Assembly (NCBI GenBank): GCA_031254385.1
Contig: JAIRUO010000025.1
Location: 1-5,695 of the forward strand
From: Treponema sp.
Lineage (GTDB): Bacteria; Spirochaetota; Spirochaetia; Treponematales; Breznakiellaceae
Direction of reading: 5' to 3'
DNA: 5,695 nt
How positions within the stretch are numbered: position 1 is the stretch's first letter; every line of letters starts with the position of its first letter. Below, one piece after another: positions 1 to 5,376 of the stretch. The notes under the pieces are model-generated. The model was given only the letters and a program-made list of their open reading frames with translations. It did no database searches and was not told the DNA's origin. The translations under genes and the position numbers were made by a program.

Positions 1-231
1 GAGCATGATATAGACTTTAAGTCCAAGCATGTAAAGGAATTTTTGGCAGAGGGAAATAAAGTAAAAGTTACTGTACGATTCAGGGGAAGAGAACTGGCTC
101 ATACGGAACTGGGTCGGGATGTCCTCAAAGACGTTCTGGCAAGGATTGAGGGAGATTATGTGCTGGATAAAGCACCGGCTATGGAAGGCAGGTTTATGTC
201 CATGGTATTAAGCCCCAAATCCAAAAAATAG
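1..231 (+). CDS. infC: Translation initiation factor IF-3, C-terminal part (5' end outside window)
   Basis: The frame is open from the first base and ends at TAG 229-231, giving 76 residues. IF-3 binds the 30S subunit, keeps it apart from 50S and monitors start-codon and initiator-tRNA pairing. The visible part is the C-terminal, 30S-binding domain: it contains the family signature [18 protein letters not shown] (window residues 21-38) and ends in the usual short basic tail (SPKSKK). The N-terminal domain and linker lie upstream of the window. A 17-base gap separates it from rpmI, in the classical infC-rpmI-rplT order. The operon promoter and any leader-type control would be upstream and cannot be seen. 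The identification is by strong sequence recognition. Confidence 0.97.
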   Translation, partial: EHDIDFKSKHVKEFLAEGNKVKVTVRFRGRELAHTELGRDVLKDVLARIEGDYVLDKAPAMEGRFMSMVLSPKSKK

Positions 232-248
232 TTTAGCAGGGGTGATGT

Positions 249-449
249 ATGCCTAAAATGAAGACTAAGAAAAGTGCCGCCAAACGATATTCCTTTACTG
301 GAAGCGGCAAGGTTAAGTATAAAAAGAAGAATTTGCGCCATATACTTACCAAGAAATCAACCAAGCGGAAGCGGAATCTCCGCCATGCTGGTTACTTGTC
401 CGCGGACAACGTAAAAACAATAAGAAAACGGCTCCTTCCCTACGGGTAA
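249..449 (+). CDS. rpmI: 50S ribosomal protein L35
   Basis: This 66-residue, very basic protein is the normal length for L35, a small component of the large ribosomal subunit. It opens [14 protein letters not shown] and carries the typical lysine/arginine-rich core ([28 protein letters not shown]), which contacts 23S rRNA. The start at 249 is supported by a good Shine-Dalgarno-like stretch (AGGGGTGAT, about 238-246) and by the family N-terminus; the in-frame ATG at 258 would remove the conserved MPK. It sits between infC and rplT. Its stop at 447-449 lies two bases upstream of a hairpin over the rplT ribosome binding site, so its translation probably controls that of rplT. Confidence 0.98.
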   Translation: MPKMKTKKSAAKRYSFTGSGKVKYKKKNLRHILTKKSTKRKRNLRHAGYLSADNVKTIRKRLLPYG

Positions 450-450
450 A

Positions 451-481
451 CCTTGGGCAGGCTGCTGATATATCTCCAAGG
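451..481 (+). promoter_or_regulatory. Candidate hairpin masking the rplT ribosome binding site
   Basis: CCTTGG at 451-456 is perfectly complementary to CCAAGG at 476-481, with a possible extra G-U pair (457/475). The 3' arm contains the AAGG of the rplT Shine-Dalgarno AAGGAG (478-483), which lies 6 bases from the ATG. The hairpin starts two bases after the rpmI stop codon (447-449), so a ribosome terminating on rpmI would cover the 5' arm and free the site. In E. coli, rplT translation is known to be coupled to rpmI by mRNA structure. That the same holds here is inference; a 6-bp stem could also occur by chance. Confidence 0.5.
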
Positions 482-489
482 AGCAGATT

Positions 490-849
490 ATGGCAAGAGC
501 GGTAGATGGTCCAAAACGAAAAAACCATCGCAAAAAAATATTAAAACTGGCCAAGGGGTATTGGGGCCGCAGGGGTTCCAACTATAAAACCGCAAAAGAT
601 GCGGTTACCAAGGCTCTTTCTTACGCATACAGGGACAGGCGCGACCGGAAGGCGGATTTCCGCAAAATCTGGATCATCAGAATCAACGCCGCATGCAGAC
701 AAGAGGGGCTTTCCTATTCCCGGTTTATTTGCGGGCTTAACAAGGCCGGAATCACCATGAACAGAAAAGTCCTTGCCAATATGGCAATCGAAGACCTGGA
801 AGCCTTTAAGGCTGTAGTCGCACAGGCCAAAGCAGCCTTGGGAGCCTAG
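490..849 (+). CDS. rplT: 50S ribosomal protein L20
   Basis: The 119-residue length is normal for L20, an early-assembly protein of the 50S subunit that binds 23S rRNA; in several bacteria it also represses its own operon. Recognisable blocks are [18 protein letters not shown] (residues 15-32), [20 protein letters not shown] (42-61), [18 protein letters not shown] (63-80) and the C-terminal domain [21 protein letters not shown] (82-102). The start is fixed by AAGGAG at 478-483, 6 bases upstream, and by the family N-terminus. The first dozen residues ([11 protein letters not shown]) differ somewhat from the commonest form but keep the basic character. The next gene begins one base after this stop. 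Confidence 0.98.
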   Translation: MARAVDGPKRKNHRKKILKLAKGYWGRRGSNYKTAKDAVTKALSYAYRDRRDRKADFRKIWIIRINAACRQEGLSYSRFICGLNKAGITMNRKVLANMAIEDLEAFKAVVAQAKAALGA

Positions 850-850
850 T

Positions 851-1402
851 ATGGTTACCCTTGAGCAGGTCAGGCTGCTCGAAACAAAGGTTACCAAAAC
901 CATTGAATACGTTAAAAAGTTAACCGGCGAAAATACTTCCCTTAAGGACGAAAACGCCTCCCTAAAAGGCGAAATTAGTTCCTTAAAGGGCGAAGTTACT
1001 TCCCTTAAGGATGAGAACGCTACTCTAAAAGGCGAAAATGTTTCCCTGAAAGGCGAAAACACCTCCCTTTTAGCGAAGCTGGAAACTTTTCAGCGGCGCA
1101 TTGATGAGCTTGAAGCATTGGTTAAACGCTTCCAGGAAGATCAAAGCCGGATCGAAAACGGAATACTTTCCGCCCTTGACCGGCTGAATCAGTTTGAAGA
1201 CGTTTTGGAGAGTACGCTTTTAGGCGAAAGCAAAGCTTCCAAAGAGCCAAAAAAAGCGGAACAGCCAAAACCCGCGCCGGAAGGCAAACCCGAAGCCAGC
1301 AAGAAAAATGTTCCGGAAAAAACCGTTTCGCAGCCGGCAGAAAAAGAACCGGAAGAAGCGCCGGTAAAAGCTGCTGCGAGTAACGAGTTGGACATTTTTT
1401 AA
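851..1402 (+). CDS. ZapB-like coiled-coil cell-division protein
   Basis: The protein has 183 residues and no signal peptide or membrane segment, so it is cytoplasmic. Residues 1 to about 120 are predicted coiled coil. Within this, residues 27-75 are seven consecutive heptads of the form E-N-x-S-L-K-G/D, with Leu at every d position and Asn at five of seven a positions. Residues about 126-177 form a Lys/Pro/Glu/Ala-rich, probably disordered tail, and the protein ends in a short hydrophobic-acidic motif, NELDIF. GGAG at 841-844 lies 6 bases before the ATG, and the gene starts one base after the rplT stop, indicating translational coupling. The ZapB role (a coiled-coil partner of ZapA at the Z ring) is inferred from architecture and from the ZapA-like domain encoded next; sequence identity to E. 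coli ZapB is not evident, and it is longer than that protein (about 80 residues). Confidence 0.7.
   Translation: MVTLEQVRLLETKVTKTIEYVKKLTGENTSLKDENASLKGEISSLKGEVTSLKDENATLKGENVSLKGENTSLLAKLETFQRRIDELEALVKRFQEDQSRIENGILSALDRLNQFEDVLESTLLGESKASKEPKKAEQPKPAPEGKPEASKKNVPEKTVSQPAEKEPEEAPVKAAASNELDIF
929..1075 (+). repeat. Seven tandem 21-bp units encoding coiled-coil heptads
   Basis: Seven back-to-back 21-base units each begin GAA or GAG and encode E-N/I/V-x-S/T-L-K/L-G/D/A. They differ mainly at third codon positions, so the repeat is older than a recent slippage event and is kept by selection on the protein. The last unit (1055-1075) has diverged at its end, giving LLA in place of LKG. Unit number could vary between strains by recombination, changing coiled-coil length in one-heptad steps of roughly 1 nm. 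Confidence 0.85.
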
Positions 1403-1410
1403 GGGCATTT

Positions 1411-3057
1411 ATGCCAAAAACAACGCTTAACATTGATGTTTTAGGCTGCTCCATTCCAATTTCTGCTGAAGAAGAAGAAAAATACCTTAACCGTCTTTTA
1501 GAGGCTTACAAGAAAAAGCTGTCAGAAATACGAGGCAACACCGGGCTTAACGATCCGTTAAAAATAGCGATCCTTACGGGGTTTTTGTTATGCGACGATT
1601 GCGAAAAGATACGCCTGGAAAAAATGGCACCAGACCTTACAAGGTCTACAGACACCAAGGTGTCTGAGGGCACCACCACACAAGACAGACAGGATAGCAA
1701 CCAGGAAACAGCAAATACAGCAGAAAATAAGGAAGCGGAAAAACTCACTCAAAACCTAATATACAGGCTGGAACATATATTTAATCCAGAAAATATTGGC
1801 GCAATATATAAACTTAAAAACCCAATAAAAAATTACGAATGGGGTTCCCCGGAATGGATACCGGAGCTCCTGGGAATAATCAACGAAGCTATTATCCCCT
1901 GCGCTGAAGTTTGGATGGGCGTTCATCCTGAAGGCCCTTCAGAAATAATTTTACCGGATGGCGAAACAGAAGAACTTGGGGAACTGATATATAGAAACCC
2001 ATCGGAATTTTTGGGAGAAGAGAGAGCCAAGATTTTCGGTGGCCTCCCCTTCCTTTTTAAGATACTGGCCGCAGAAAAACCGCTGTCAATTCAGGCCCAT
2101 CCTAGCTTGGCTCAGGCTAAAAACGGATGGGATAGGGAGAACACAATAGGCATACCCCTTGATTCCCCAGAGCGCAATTATAAAGACCCAAACCACAAAC
2201 CCGAAATTATCTGCGCCCTGTCTCCTTTTACAGCCATGGCCGGATTCCGGGAACCAAACAAGATCAAAGCTAATCTGGAAGATTTTTTGCTGAATGCCCC
2301 TCAATCTTTAGTCACAGCCTTAAAACCCCTAACAGAAGCCCTGGAAGGGGAAAATCCGCTTAAAACATTCCTGCAAGAGCTATTTTCTCTAAGCCCTTTT
2401 GTGCGCAAAGCTTTGGGCAATTATGTTAAGGGCATTTCTGCCCACGGCAACAATGCTAATGAAAATATTTCGCAATATCCAGAAGAATGGAAACTTATTT
2501 CGCAATTTGCAGAATTATTCCCGGATGATCCGGCAATAATTTCTCCTTTATACCTCAACCTAATTCAACTAAACCCAGGAGAGGCCCTGTATCTCCCTGC
2601 CGGAATTCTCCATGCCTACATTCACGGCCTGGGAGTCGAGCTCATGGCAAATTCCAATAATGTGCTTAGGGGTGGGCTTACGCCTAAGCATATAGACATT
2701 CCCGAACTCCTGCGGGTTCTTGATTTTTCCCCTTACAAACCTGCGATTCTGAACGGTGCTGAAGAGACTTCGGAAAGCAAGCTTTCCGGCGAATACGAAT
2801 ACCCTGTCCCGTGCAAGGAATTTTCCCTTTCGGTAATAAAGGGCGGCGATCATATATACCTGGAAACAGGGCCTTCTATAATACTTGTAACCCAGGGAGA
2901 GCTAAGAATTAGCGGCCCCTCGGAAACAGTCCTAAAGAGAGGAGAGTCCGCTTTTATTCCAGCGGGAAACAACGGCCTAAAATTCACAGGGGCCTATACT
3001 GTATACGCCGCAGGGACCGGGCCTCTGTCTGAAACGAATAATGCAAATCCTGGTTGA
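1411..3057 (+). CDS. manA: Fusion: ZapA-like domain + type I mannose-6-phosphate isomerase
   Basis: This 548-residue protein is two genes in one frame. Residues 1-70 match the ZapA head (LNIDVLGCSIPISAEEEEKY, then a helix, then LNDPLKIAILTGFLLCDDCEKIRLE). Residues 71-107 are a low-complexity Thr/Asp/Gln/Asn linker, and 108-123 (EAEKLTQNLIYRLEHI) resemble a ZapA C-terminal helix. Residues about 132-548 are a complete type I phosphomannose isomerase, interconverting mannose-6-phosphate and fructose-6-phosphate. Expected zinc ligands are present: Q228 and H230 (SIQAHP), E265 (NHKPE) and H401 (LPAGILHAY), plus NVLRGGLTPKHID with R420. Free ManA normally begins near IYKLKNPIKNYEWGS (here residue 132), about 390-420 residues in all. 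No credible start codon or ribosome binding site occurs near the junction. AAGGG at 1401-1405 precedes the ATG by 5 bases. A sequencing error or lost stop is possible, but both domains stay in one clean frame. Confidence 0.92.
   Translation: MPKTTLNIDVLGCSIPISAEEEEKYLNRLLEAYKKKLSEIRGNTGLNDPLKIAILTGFLLCDDCEKIRLEKMAPDLTRSTDTKVSEGTTTQDRQDSNQETANTAENKEAEKLTQNLIYRLEHIFNPENIGAIYKLKNPIKNYEWGSPEWIPELLGIINEAIIPCAEVWMGVHPEGPSEIILPDGETEELGELIYRNPSEFLGEERAKIFGGLPFLFKILAAEKPLSIQAHPSLAQAKNGWDRENTIGIPLDSPERNYKDPNHKPEIICALSPFTAMAGFREPNKIKANLEDFLLNAPQSLVTALKPLTEALEGENPLKTFLQELFSLSPFVRKALGNYVKGISAHGNNANENISQYPEEWKLISQFAELFPDDPAIISPLYLNLIQLNPGEALYLPAGILHAYIHGLGVELMANSNNVLRGGLTPKHIDIPELLRVLDFSPYKPAILNGAEETSESKLSGEYEYPVPCKEFSLSVIKGGDHIYLETGPSIILVTQGELRISGPSETVLKRGESAFIPAGNNGLKFTGAYTVYAAGTGPLSETNNANPG
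1632..1666. repeat. Two adjacent perfect inverted repeats in the ZapA-ManA linker
   Basis: AGACCTT-AC-AAGGTCT (1632-1647, 7-bp arms) is followed one base later by CAGACACC-AA-GGTGTCTG (1649-1666, 8-bp arms). Both have 2-base centres and share the elements AGAC and AAGGT, so they look like diverged copies of one palindrome. They encode DLTRSTDTKVSEG in the low-complexity linker (residues 75-87). One arm of this length may arise by chance in a window of this size, but two abutting and related ones are unlikely to. The arrangement recalls small palindromic elements that insert in frame into coding regions; that origin is inference. They could also form hairpins or cruciforms. Confidence 0.7.
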
Positions 3058-3496
3058 CGCAGATTCCTGTCCGCGCCAGGTCAGAGAACTAATACTCCGT
3101 TCCTCAAAGCGCACAAAAATACCAGTCATATTTGCGGCTAACCGCCCCATTCCGGGTATAGAAGATAAGTCAATGGAAATATGCCCTTTGGGAGATGGCT
3201 CTGCGGACAACCGCATTGTAGAACTGGCCAACGCAGGCGATCTGGCTGTTACCAGGGACATCCCTTTGGCAGAACGGCTGGTGGATAAGGGCATCTGCGT
3301 ACTTGATGACCGAGGCAGGGTTTACACAGAAGAAAATATACGGTATTGCCGTTCACTCCGGGACTTTTCAGTTGGCCTTGCCGAAAACGGCATGGGTATA
3401 GTAAGGACAGCCAATTACGGGAAAAAAGAATTAAAGGCTTTTGCGGATAGTTTTGACCGGGAGCTTACCAGGCTAAAAAAAAACCAACGCGACTAG
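3041..3496 (+). CDS. YaiI/YqxD family protein (DUF188/UPF0178)
   Basis: This 151-residue cytoplasmic protein has the standard length and motifs of the family: ILVDADSCP at the N-terminus (D6, D8, C10), GSADNRIVELANAGDLAVTRDIPLAERLVDKG (residues 53-84, with D56, D67 and D73), RGRVYTEENI (91-100) and a terminal Phe-Asp-Arg helix. The family is thought to have a PIN/NYN-like nuclease fold with clustered acidic residues, but its activity is not established. The start cannot lie further downstream without losing the DAD motif, so the gene overlaps the end of the fusion gene by 17 bases. No strong ribosome binding site is seen, which suggests translational coupling. A run of nine A (3475-3483) near the 3' end encodes KKN and is a potential slippage site. 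The stop codon abuts that of the convergent gene. Confidence 0.93.
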   Translation: MQILVDADSCPRQVRELILRSSKRTKIPVIFAANRPIPGIEDKSMEICPLGDGSADNRIVELANAGDLAVTRDIPLAERLVDKGICVLDDRGRVYTEENIRYCRSLRDFSVGLAENGMGIVRTANYGKKELKAFADSFDRELTRLKKNQRD

Positions 3497-3499
3497 CTA
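3494..3499. other. Zero-gap convergent stop-codon junction
   Basis: TAG (3494-3496, + strand) is followed immediately by CTA (3497-3499), the complement of the TAG ending the - strand gene. Together they form the palindrome TAGCTA. There is no intergenic base and no convincing GC-rich hairpin with a T tract on either side. The only T run is on the - strand at 3483-3475 (nine T), inside the 3' end of the opposing gene and without a good stem before it. Transcripts from both sides probably overlap at their 3' ends. Confidence 0.9.
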
Positions 3500-4750
3500 C
3501 CTCTTATCGGGGAACCTGCTTTGGATATGTTTTATGTTGGGAAGAATCTCAAAGAATACTTCTATCAATTCGGGATCGAATTTTATACCTCCAAGATTGC
3601 GCATCTCTGTTAATACTTCATCTTCTGACCAGGCTTCTTTATAAACACGTCTGGAACAAAGGGCGTCATAAACATCCGCAATAGCCACAATACGTCCAGA
3701 AAGGGGTATTTCTTCGCCTTTTAGCCCTAAAGGCTTTCCATCAGGGCCGGTTTTTATGGCTTCTCCTGTCATAGGATCAACCCAGCCAGGATAGCCTGTT
3801 CCATCCCAGTTTTCATGGTGATAAAAGGCGATATCCCTGGCAGTATTTTCAATCGATGATTCAAAATCATCAAACAGGCCTGCGCCGTAAAGCGTATGGC
3901 GCTGCATTATTTGGTATTCTTCCGGGGTAAACTTGGCTGGTTTTTTTAGAATAACATCCGAAATTGCCACCTTCCCCACATCGTGAAGCATGGAGGCGAT
4001 TTTAAAGGTATCCCTGTATTTTTCCCTTTCCGGCTCCGGAATGCCCTGATTATAGGCCCAGCGGTCATAAATCTCTATCGCATATCCGGCAACACGGTTT
4101 ACATGGGTTCCTGTTTCCTTGGGATCGCGGAGTTCCGCCATCCTGATCATGCGGAGGATCATGCTTCTGGTCATACCAGCACGCTGAAGGGCCCTGGTCG
4201 CATTGGTTGCAAAATGGGTAATCAGGAACTCATCGTCTTTGGAAAAAGAAACCACTTTGCCGCTCTTATCCATAGCATTAAATACCTGAATGACCCCAAG
4301 GAGTTTGCCTTCGCCAGTAATCAGGGGCACAGCCAGGCTTGAGGTAGTCTTGTATCCGGAAATTTTATCAAAAGAAGTGTTAAAAGAGAAAGGCACATCG
4401 GGAGGCAGATTATAGGCATCCTCAACATTAACCAGGGACTTTGAATAGCCGCAATAGCCGGAAATTGTTTTTTCATTAATGGCAACAGTAAATAATGAAT
4501 AGACTGGTTTTTGCCCAGGGGGAAGCAGCTTCGCGGTAGTATCGTTCTGGGCATACTTGACTGCCAGCACTTCTTCTTTATGCCCTTCCTTGTTAGCCAG
4601 TTCCCTGACATAGATGGAACCGGCATCAGCATGAAGCACATTTCTGGCTTCTAGAAGTATGCGTTCCAGCAGAATGTCAAAATCCTGAATCTGATTCATC
4701 TCTGAATCGAGTTCCAATATGGATTTAAAATCATATTTCTTCCGCGCCAT
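3497..4750 (-). CDS. GAF domain + HD-GYP cyclic-di-GMP phosphodiesterase
   Basis: The ATG at 4750 gives 417 residues. Residues about 20-190 form a GAF sensor domain (NVLHADAGSIYV, KYAQNDTT, SSLAVPLITGEGKLLGVIQVFNA). Residues about 200-395 form an HD-GYP domain, which hydrolyses cyclic di-GMP. Metal and signature residues are present: H216 (ETGTHVNRVAGY), H256-D257 with K260 (HDVGK), H285, H311-H312 followed by ENWDGTGYPG, and D359 (AIADVYDAL), so it should be active. About 20 residues (WVDPMTGEAIKTGPDGKPLG) lie between GYPG and LKGEEIPLSGR. There is no receiver domain, signal peptide or membrane segment, so it is a soluble enzyme regulated by a GAF ligand. An in-frame GTG at 4774 would add eight residues, but lies inside a candidate promoter and lacks a ribosome binding site, so ATG is preferred. 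The target process, for example motility, cannot be told from the context. Confidence 0.92.
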   Translation of the reverse strand: MARKKYDFKSILELDSEMNQIQDFDILLERILLEARNVLHADAGSIYVRELANKEGHKEEVLAVKYAQNDTTAKLLPPGQKPVYSLFTVAINEKTISGYCGYSKSLVNVEDAYNLPPDVPFSFNTSFDKISGYKTTSSLAVPLITGEGKLLGVIQVFNAMDKSGKVVSFSKDDEFLITHFATNATRALQRAGMTRSMILRMIRMAELRDPKETGTHVNRVAGYAIEIYDRWAYNQGIPEPEREKYRDTFKIASMLHDVGKVAISDVILKKPAKFTPEEYQIMQRHTLYGAGLFDDFESSIENTARDIAFYHHENWDGTGYPGWVDPMTGEAIKTGPDGKPLGLKGEEIPLSGRIVAIADVYDALCSRRVYKEAWSEDEVLTEMRNLGGIKFDPELIEVFFEILPNIKHIQSRFPDKR

Positions 4751-4756
4751 ACCTTT

Positions 4757-4785
4757 ATTACACACCTTAATCACGGAATTATCAA
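4757..4785 (-). promoter_or_regulatory. Candidate sigma-70-type promoter of the HD-GYP gene
   Basis: Read on the - strand, TTGATA (4785-4780) and TGTAAT (4762-4757) are separated by exactly 17 bases. Each box matches its consensus at five of six positions. Transcription would begin about 7 bases beyond the -10 box, close to the ATG at 4750, implying a leaderless or nearly leaderless mRNA. An AAGGTG stretch (4768-4763) lies 12 bases before that ATG and could instead act as a poorly spaced ribosome binding site on a read-through transcript. This is predicted by pattern only. Confidence 0.4.
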
Positions 4786-4786
4786 C

Positions 4787-4807
4787 ATACCCCGTAGCTG
4801 AGGGTAT
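4787..4807. other. Short inverted repeat between the parvulin and HD-GYP genes
   Basis: ATACCC (4787-4792) and GGGTAT (4802-4807) are perfect complements around a 9-base loop, in the 67-base gap downstream of the parvulin stop (4818-4820). The repeat ends one base from the candidate -35 box. It has no following T tract, so it is a poor intrinsic terminator. It could be an operator or an mRNA 3'-end stabiliser, or chance. Confidence 0.3.
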
Positions 4808-4817
4808 TCTTATGCGC

Positions 4818-5096
4818 CTAGTCTCTCCTGCCCGTACACTTGATCAAGTGATAGCCGAACTGGGTCTGAACCACGTCTCCGACTGAGCCCGGAGAAAGGC
4901 GCTTTACCGCTGCCTCAAAAGGAGCGACCATTTGACCCGGCCCAAACCAGTCCAGATCCCCGCCAGAGGATTTGGACGGGCAGGTTGAGTGCTCCTTCGC
5001 CAGCGCTTCAAAAGCAGCGCCCTGCTTTATCTGTTTTAGAAGATCTTCCGCCTTGGAACGATCTTTTACCAAAATGTGACTTGCACGCCATTCCAT
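4818..5096 (-). CDS. Parvulin-type peptidyl-prolyl cis-trans isomerase (PpiC-like)
   Basis: At 92 residues this is a stand-alone parvulin domain almost the same size as E. coli PpiC (93 residues). It catalyses cis-trans isomerisation of peptidyl-proline bonds. Family motifs run the whole length: ASHILVKD (residues 5-12), LLKQIKQGAAFEALAKEHSTCPS (18-40), GGDLDWFGPGQMVAPFEAAV (44-63) and QTQFGYHLIK (77-86). There is no signal peptide, so it is cytoplasmic, unlike the SurA/PrsA foldases. The start at 5096 is chosen because the protein then begins right at the domain, as PpiC does, 16 bases after the upstream stop, with a GGCGGGG stretch about 6 bases before it. The longer frame to 5174 would overlap the upstream gene with non-homologous sequence. 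Confidence 0.93.
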   Translation of the reverse strand: MEWRASHILVKDRSKAEDLLKQIKQGAAFEALAKEHSTCPSKSSGGDLDWFGPGQMVAPFEAAVKRLSPGSVGDVVQTQFGYHLIKCTGRRD

Positions 5097-5112
5097 ATTA
5101 ACCCCGCCTTGC

Positions 5113-5376
5113 CTAGCTTCCAACCGCGACTTTTTCGGTCTTCCACTGGGCTCTAAAATGTTCATAAGCGGCAATAGTTGCCGCCATTATAATATCCTGC
5201 ACCTCTCCACGGCCGTACCAGTCAGCGCCGTCCATGATGTAAAGATGCTCAAGTACCCCTTCCAGATCCTCAATTGTACATTCTTTCTCATAATTCTTGC
5301 GGCGTTCAAGGCCCCTCAGTTCCTGTTCAAAGATCTCGGTATATTTGATGTCACGCCACTCAGTTGACTCACTCAT
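5113..5376 (-). CDS. Hypothetical 87-residue protein
   Basis: I do not recognise a family. With ATG at 5376 the protein has 87 residues, is acidic and largely helical in appearance, and has no signal peptide or membrane segment. The most distinctive part is residues 35-78 (IEDLEGVLEHLYIMDGADWY then GRGEVQDIIMAATIAAYEHF), with several aromatic residues that suggest a folded core. Three starts are possible: TTG 5394, ATG 5379 and ATG 5376. GGAG at 5386-5383 lies 6 bases before the 5376 ATG and only 3 before the 5379 one, which favours 5376. The gene overlaps the upstream stop by 8 bases and is followed 16 bases later by the parvulin gene, so it is a coupled member of the operon. Confidence 0.8.
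   Translation of the reverse strand: MSESTEWRDIKYTEIFEQELRGLERRKNYEKECTIEDLEGVLEHLYIMDGADWYGRGEVQDIIMAATIAAYEHFRAQWKTEKVAVGS

Noticed and set aside
541..1062. Long - strand open frame (173 codons) with repeated SPFRE/SSLRE-like units opposite rplT and the ZapB-like gene
   Set aside because: It is the antisense shadow of the 21-bp heptad repeats and of rplT. The + strand genes are clearly real, and this frame has no ribosome binding site or recognisable protein.
1122..1454. Several overlapping - strand open frames opposite the Lys/Pro/Glu-rich tail of the ZapB-like gene
   Set aside because: Low-complexity codons (GAA, AAA, GCC) rarely give stops on the opposite strand. No homology or start signals.
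1744..1806. A separate internal start for ManA (CTG 1768, ATT 1795 or ATA 1804)
   Set aside because: These are rare start codons without a properly spaced ribosome binding site. The continuous frame from the ATG at 1411 explains the data better, although independent initiation was not excluded experimentally.
3475..3483. Run of nine A as a programmed frameshift site
   Set aside because: It lies in the last few codons of the DUF188 gene, and I see no conserved extension in another frame, so slippage would only alter the tail. Kept only as a possible - strand T tract.
3983..4342. A + strand open frame of 119 codons inside the HD-GYP gene, and a - strand shifted frame at 4321-4641
   Set aside because: Both are out of frame with the well-conserved GAF/HD-GYP protein and resemble no known protein.
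4837..4850. Perfect 14-bp palindrome CACTTGATCAAGTG
   Set aside because: It encodes HLIK of the conserved parvulin GYHLIK motif. About 0.35 palindromes of this length are expected by chance in a window this size, so it needs no special explanation.
5097..5174. N-terminal extension of the parvulin to an upstream ATG at 5174
   Set aside because: It would overlap 62 bases of the 87-residue gene, adds residues with no family counterpart, and ignores the ATG at 5096 that matches the usual PpiC start.
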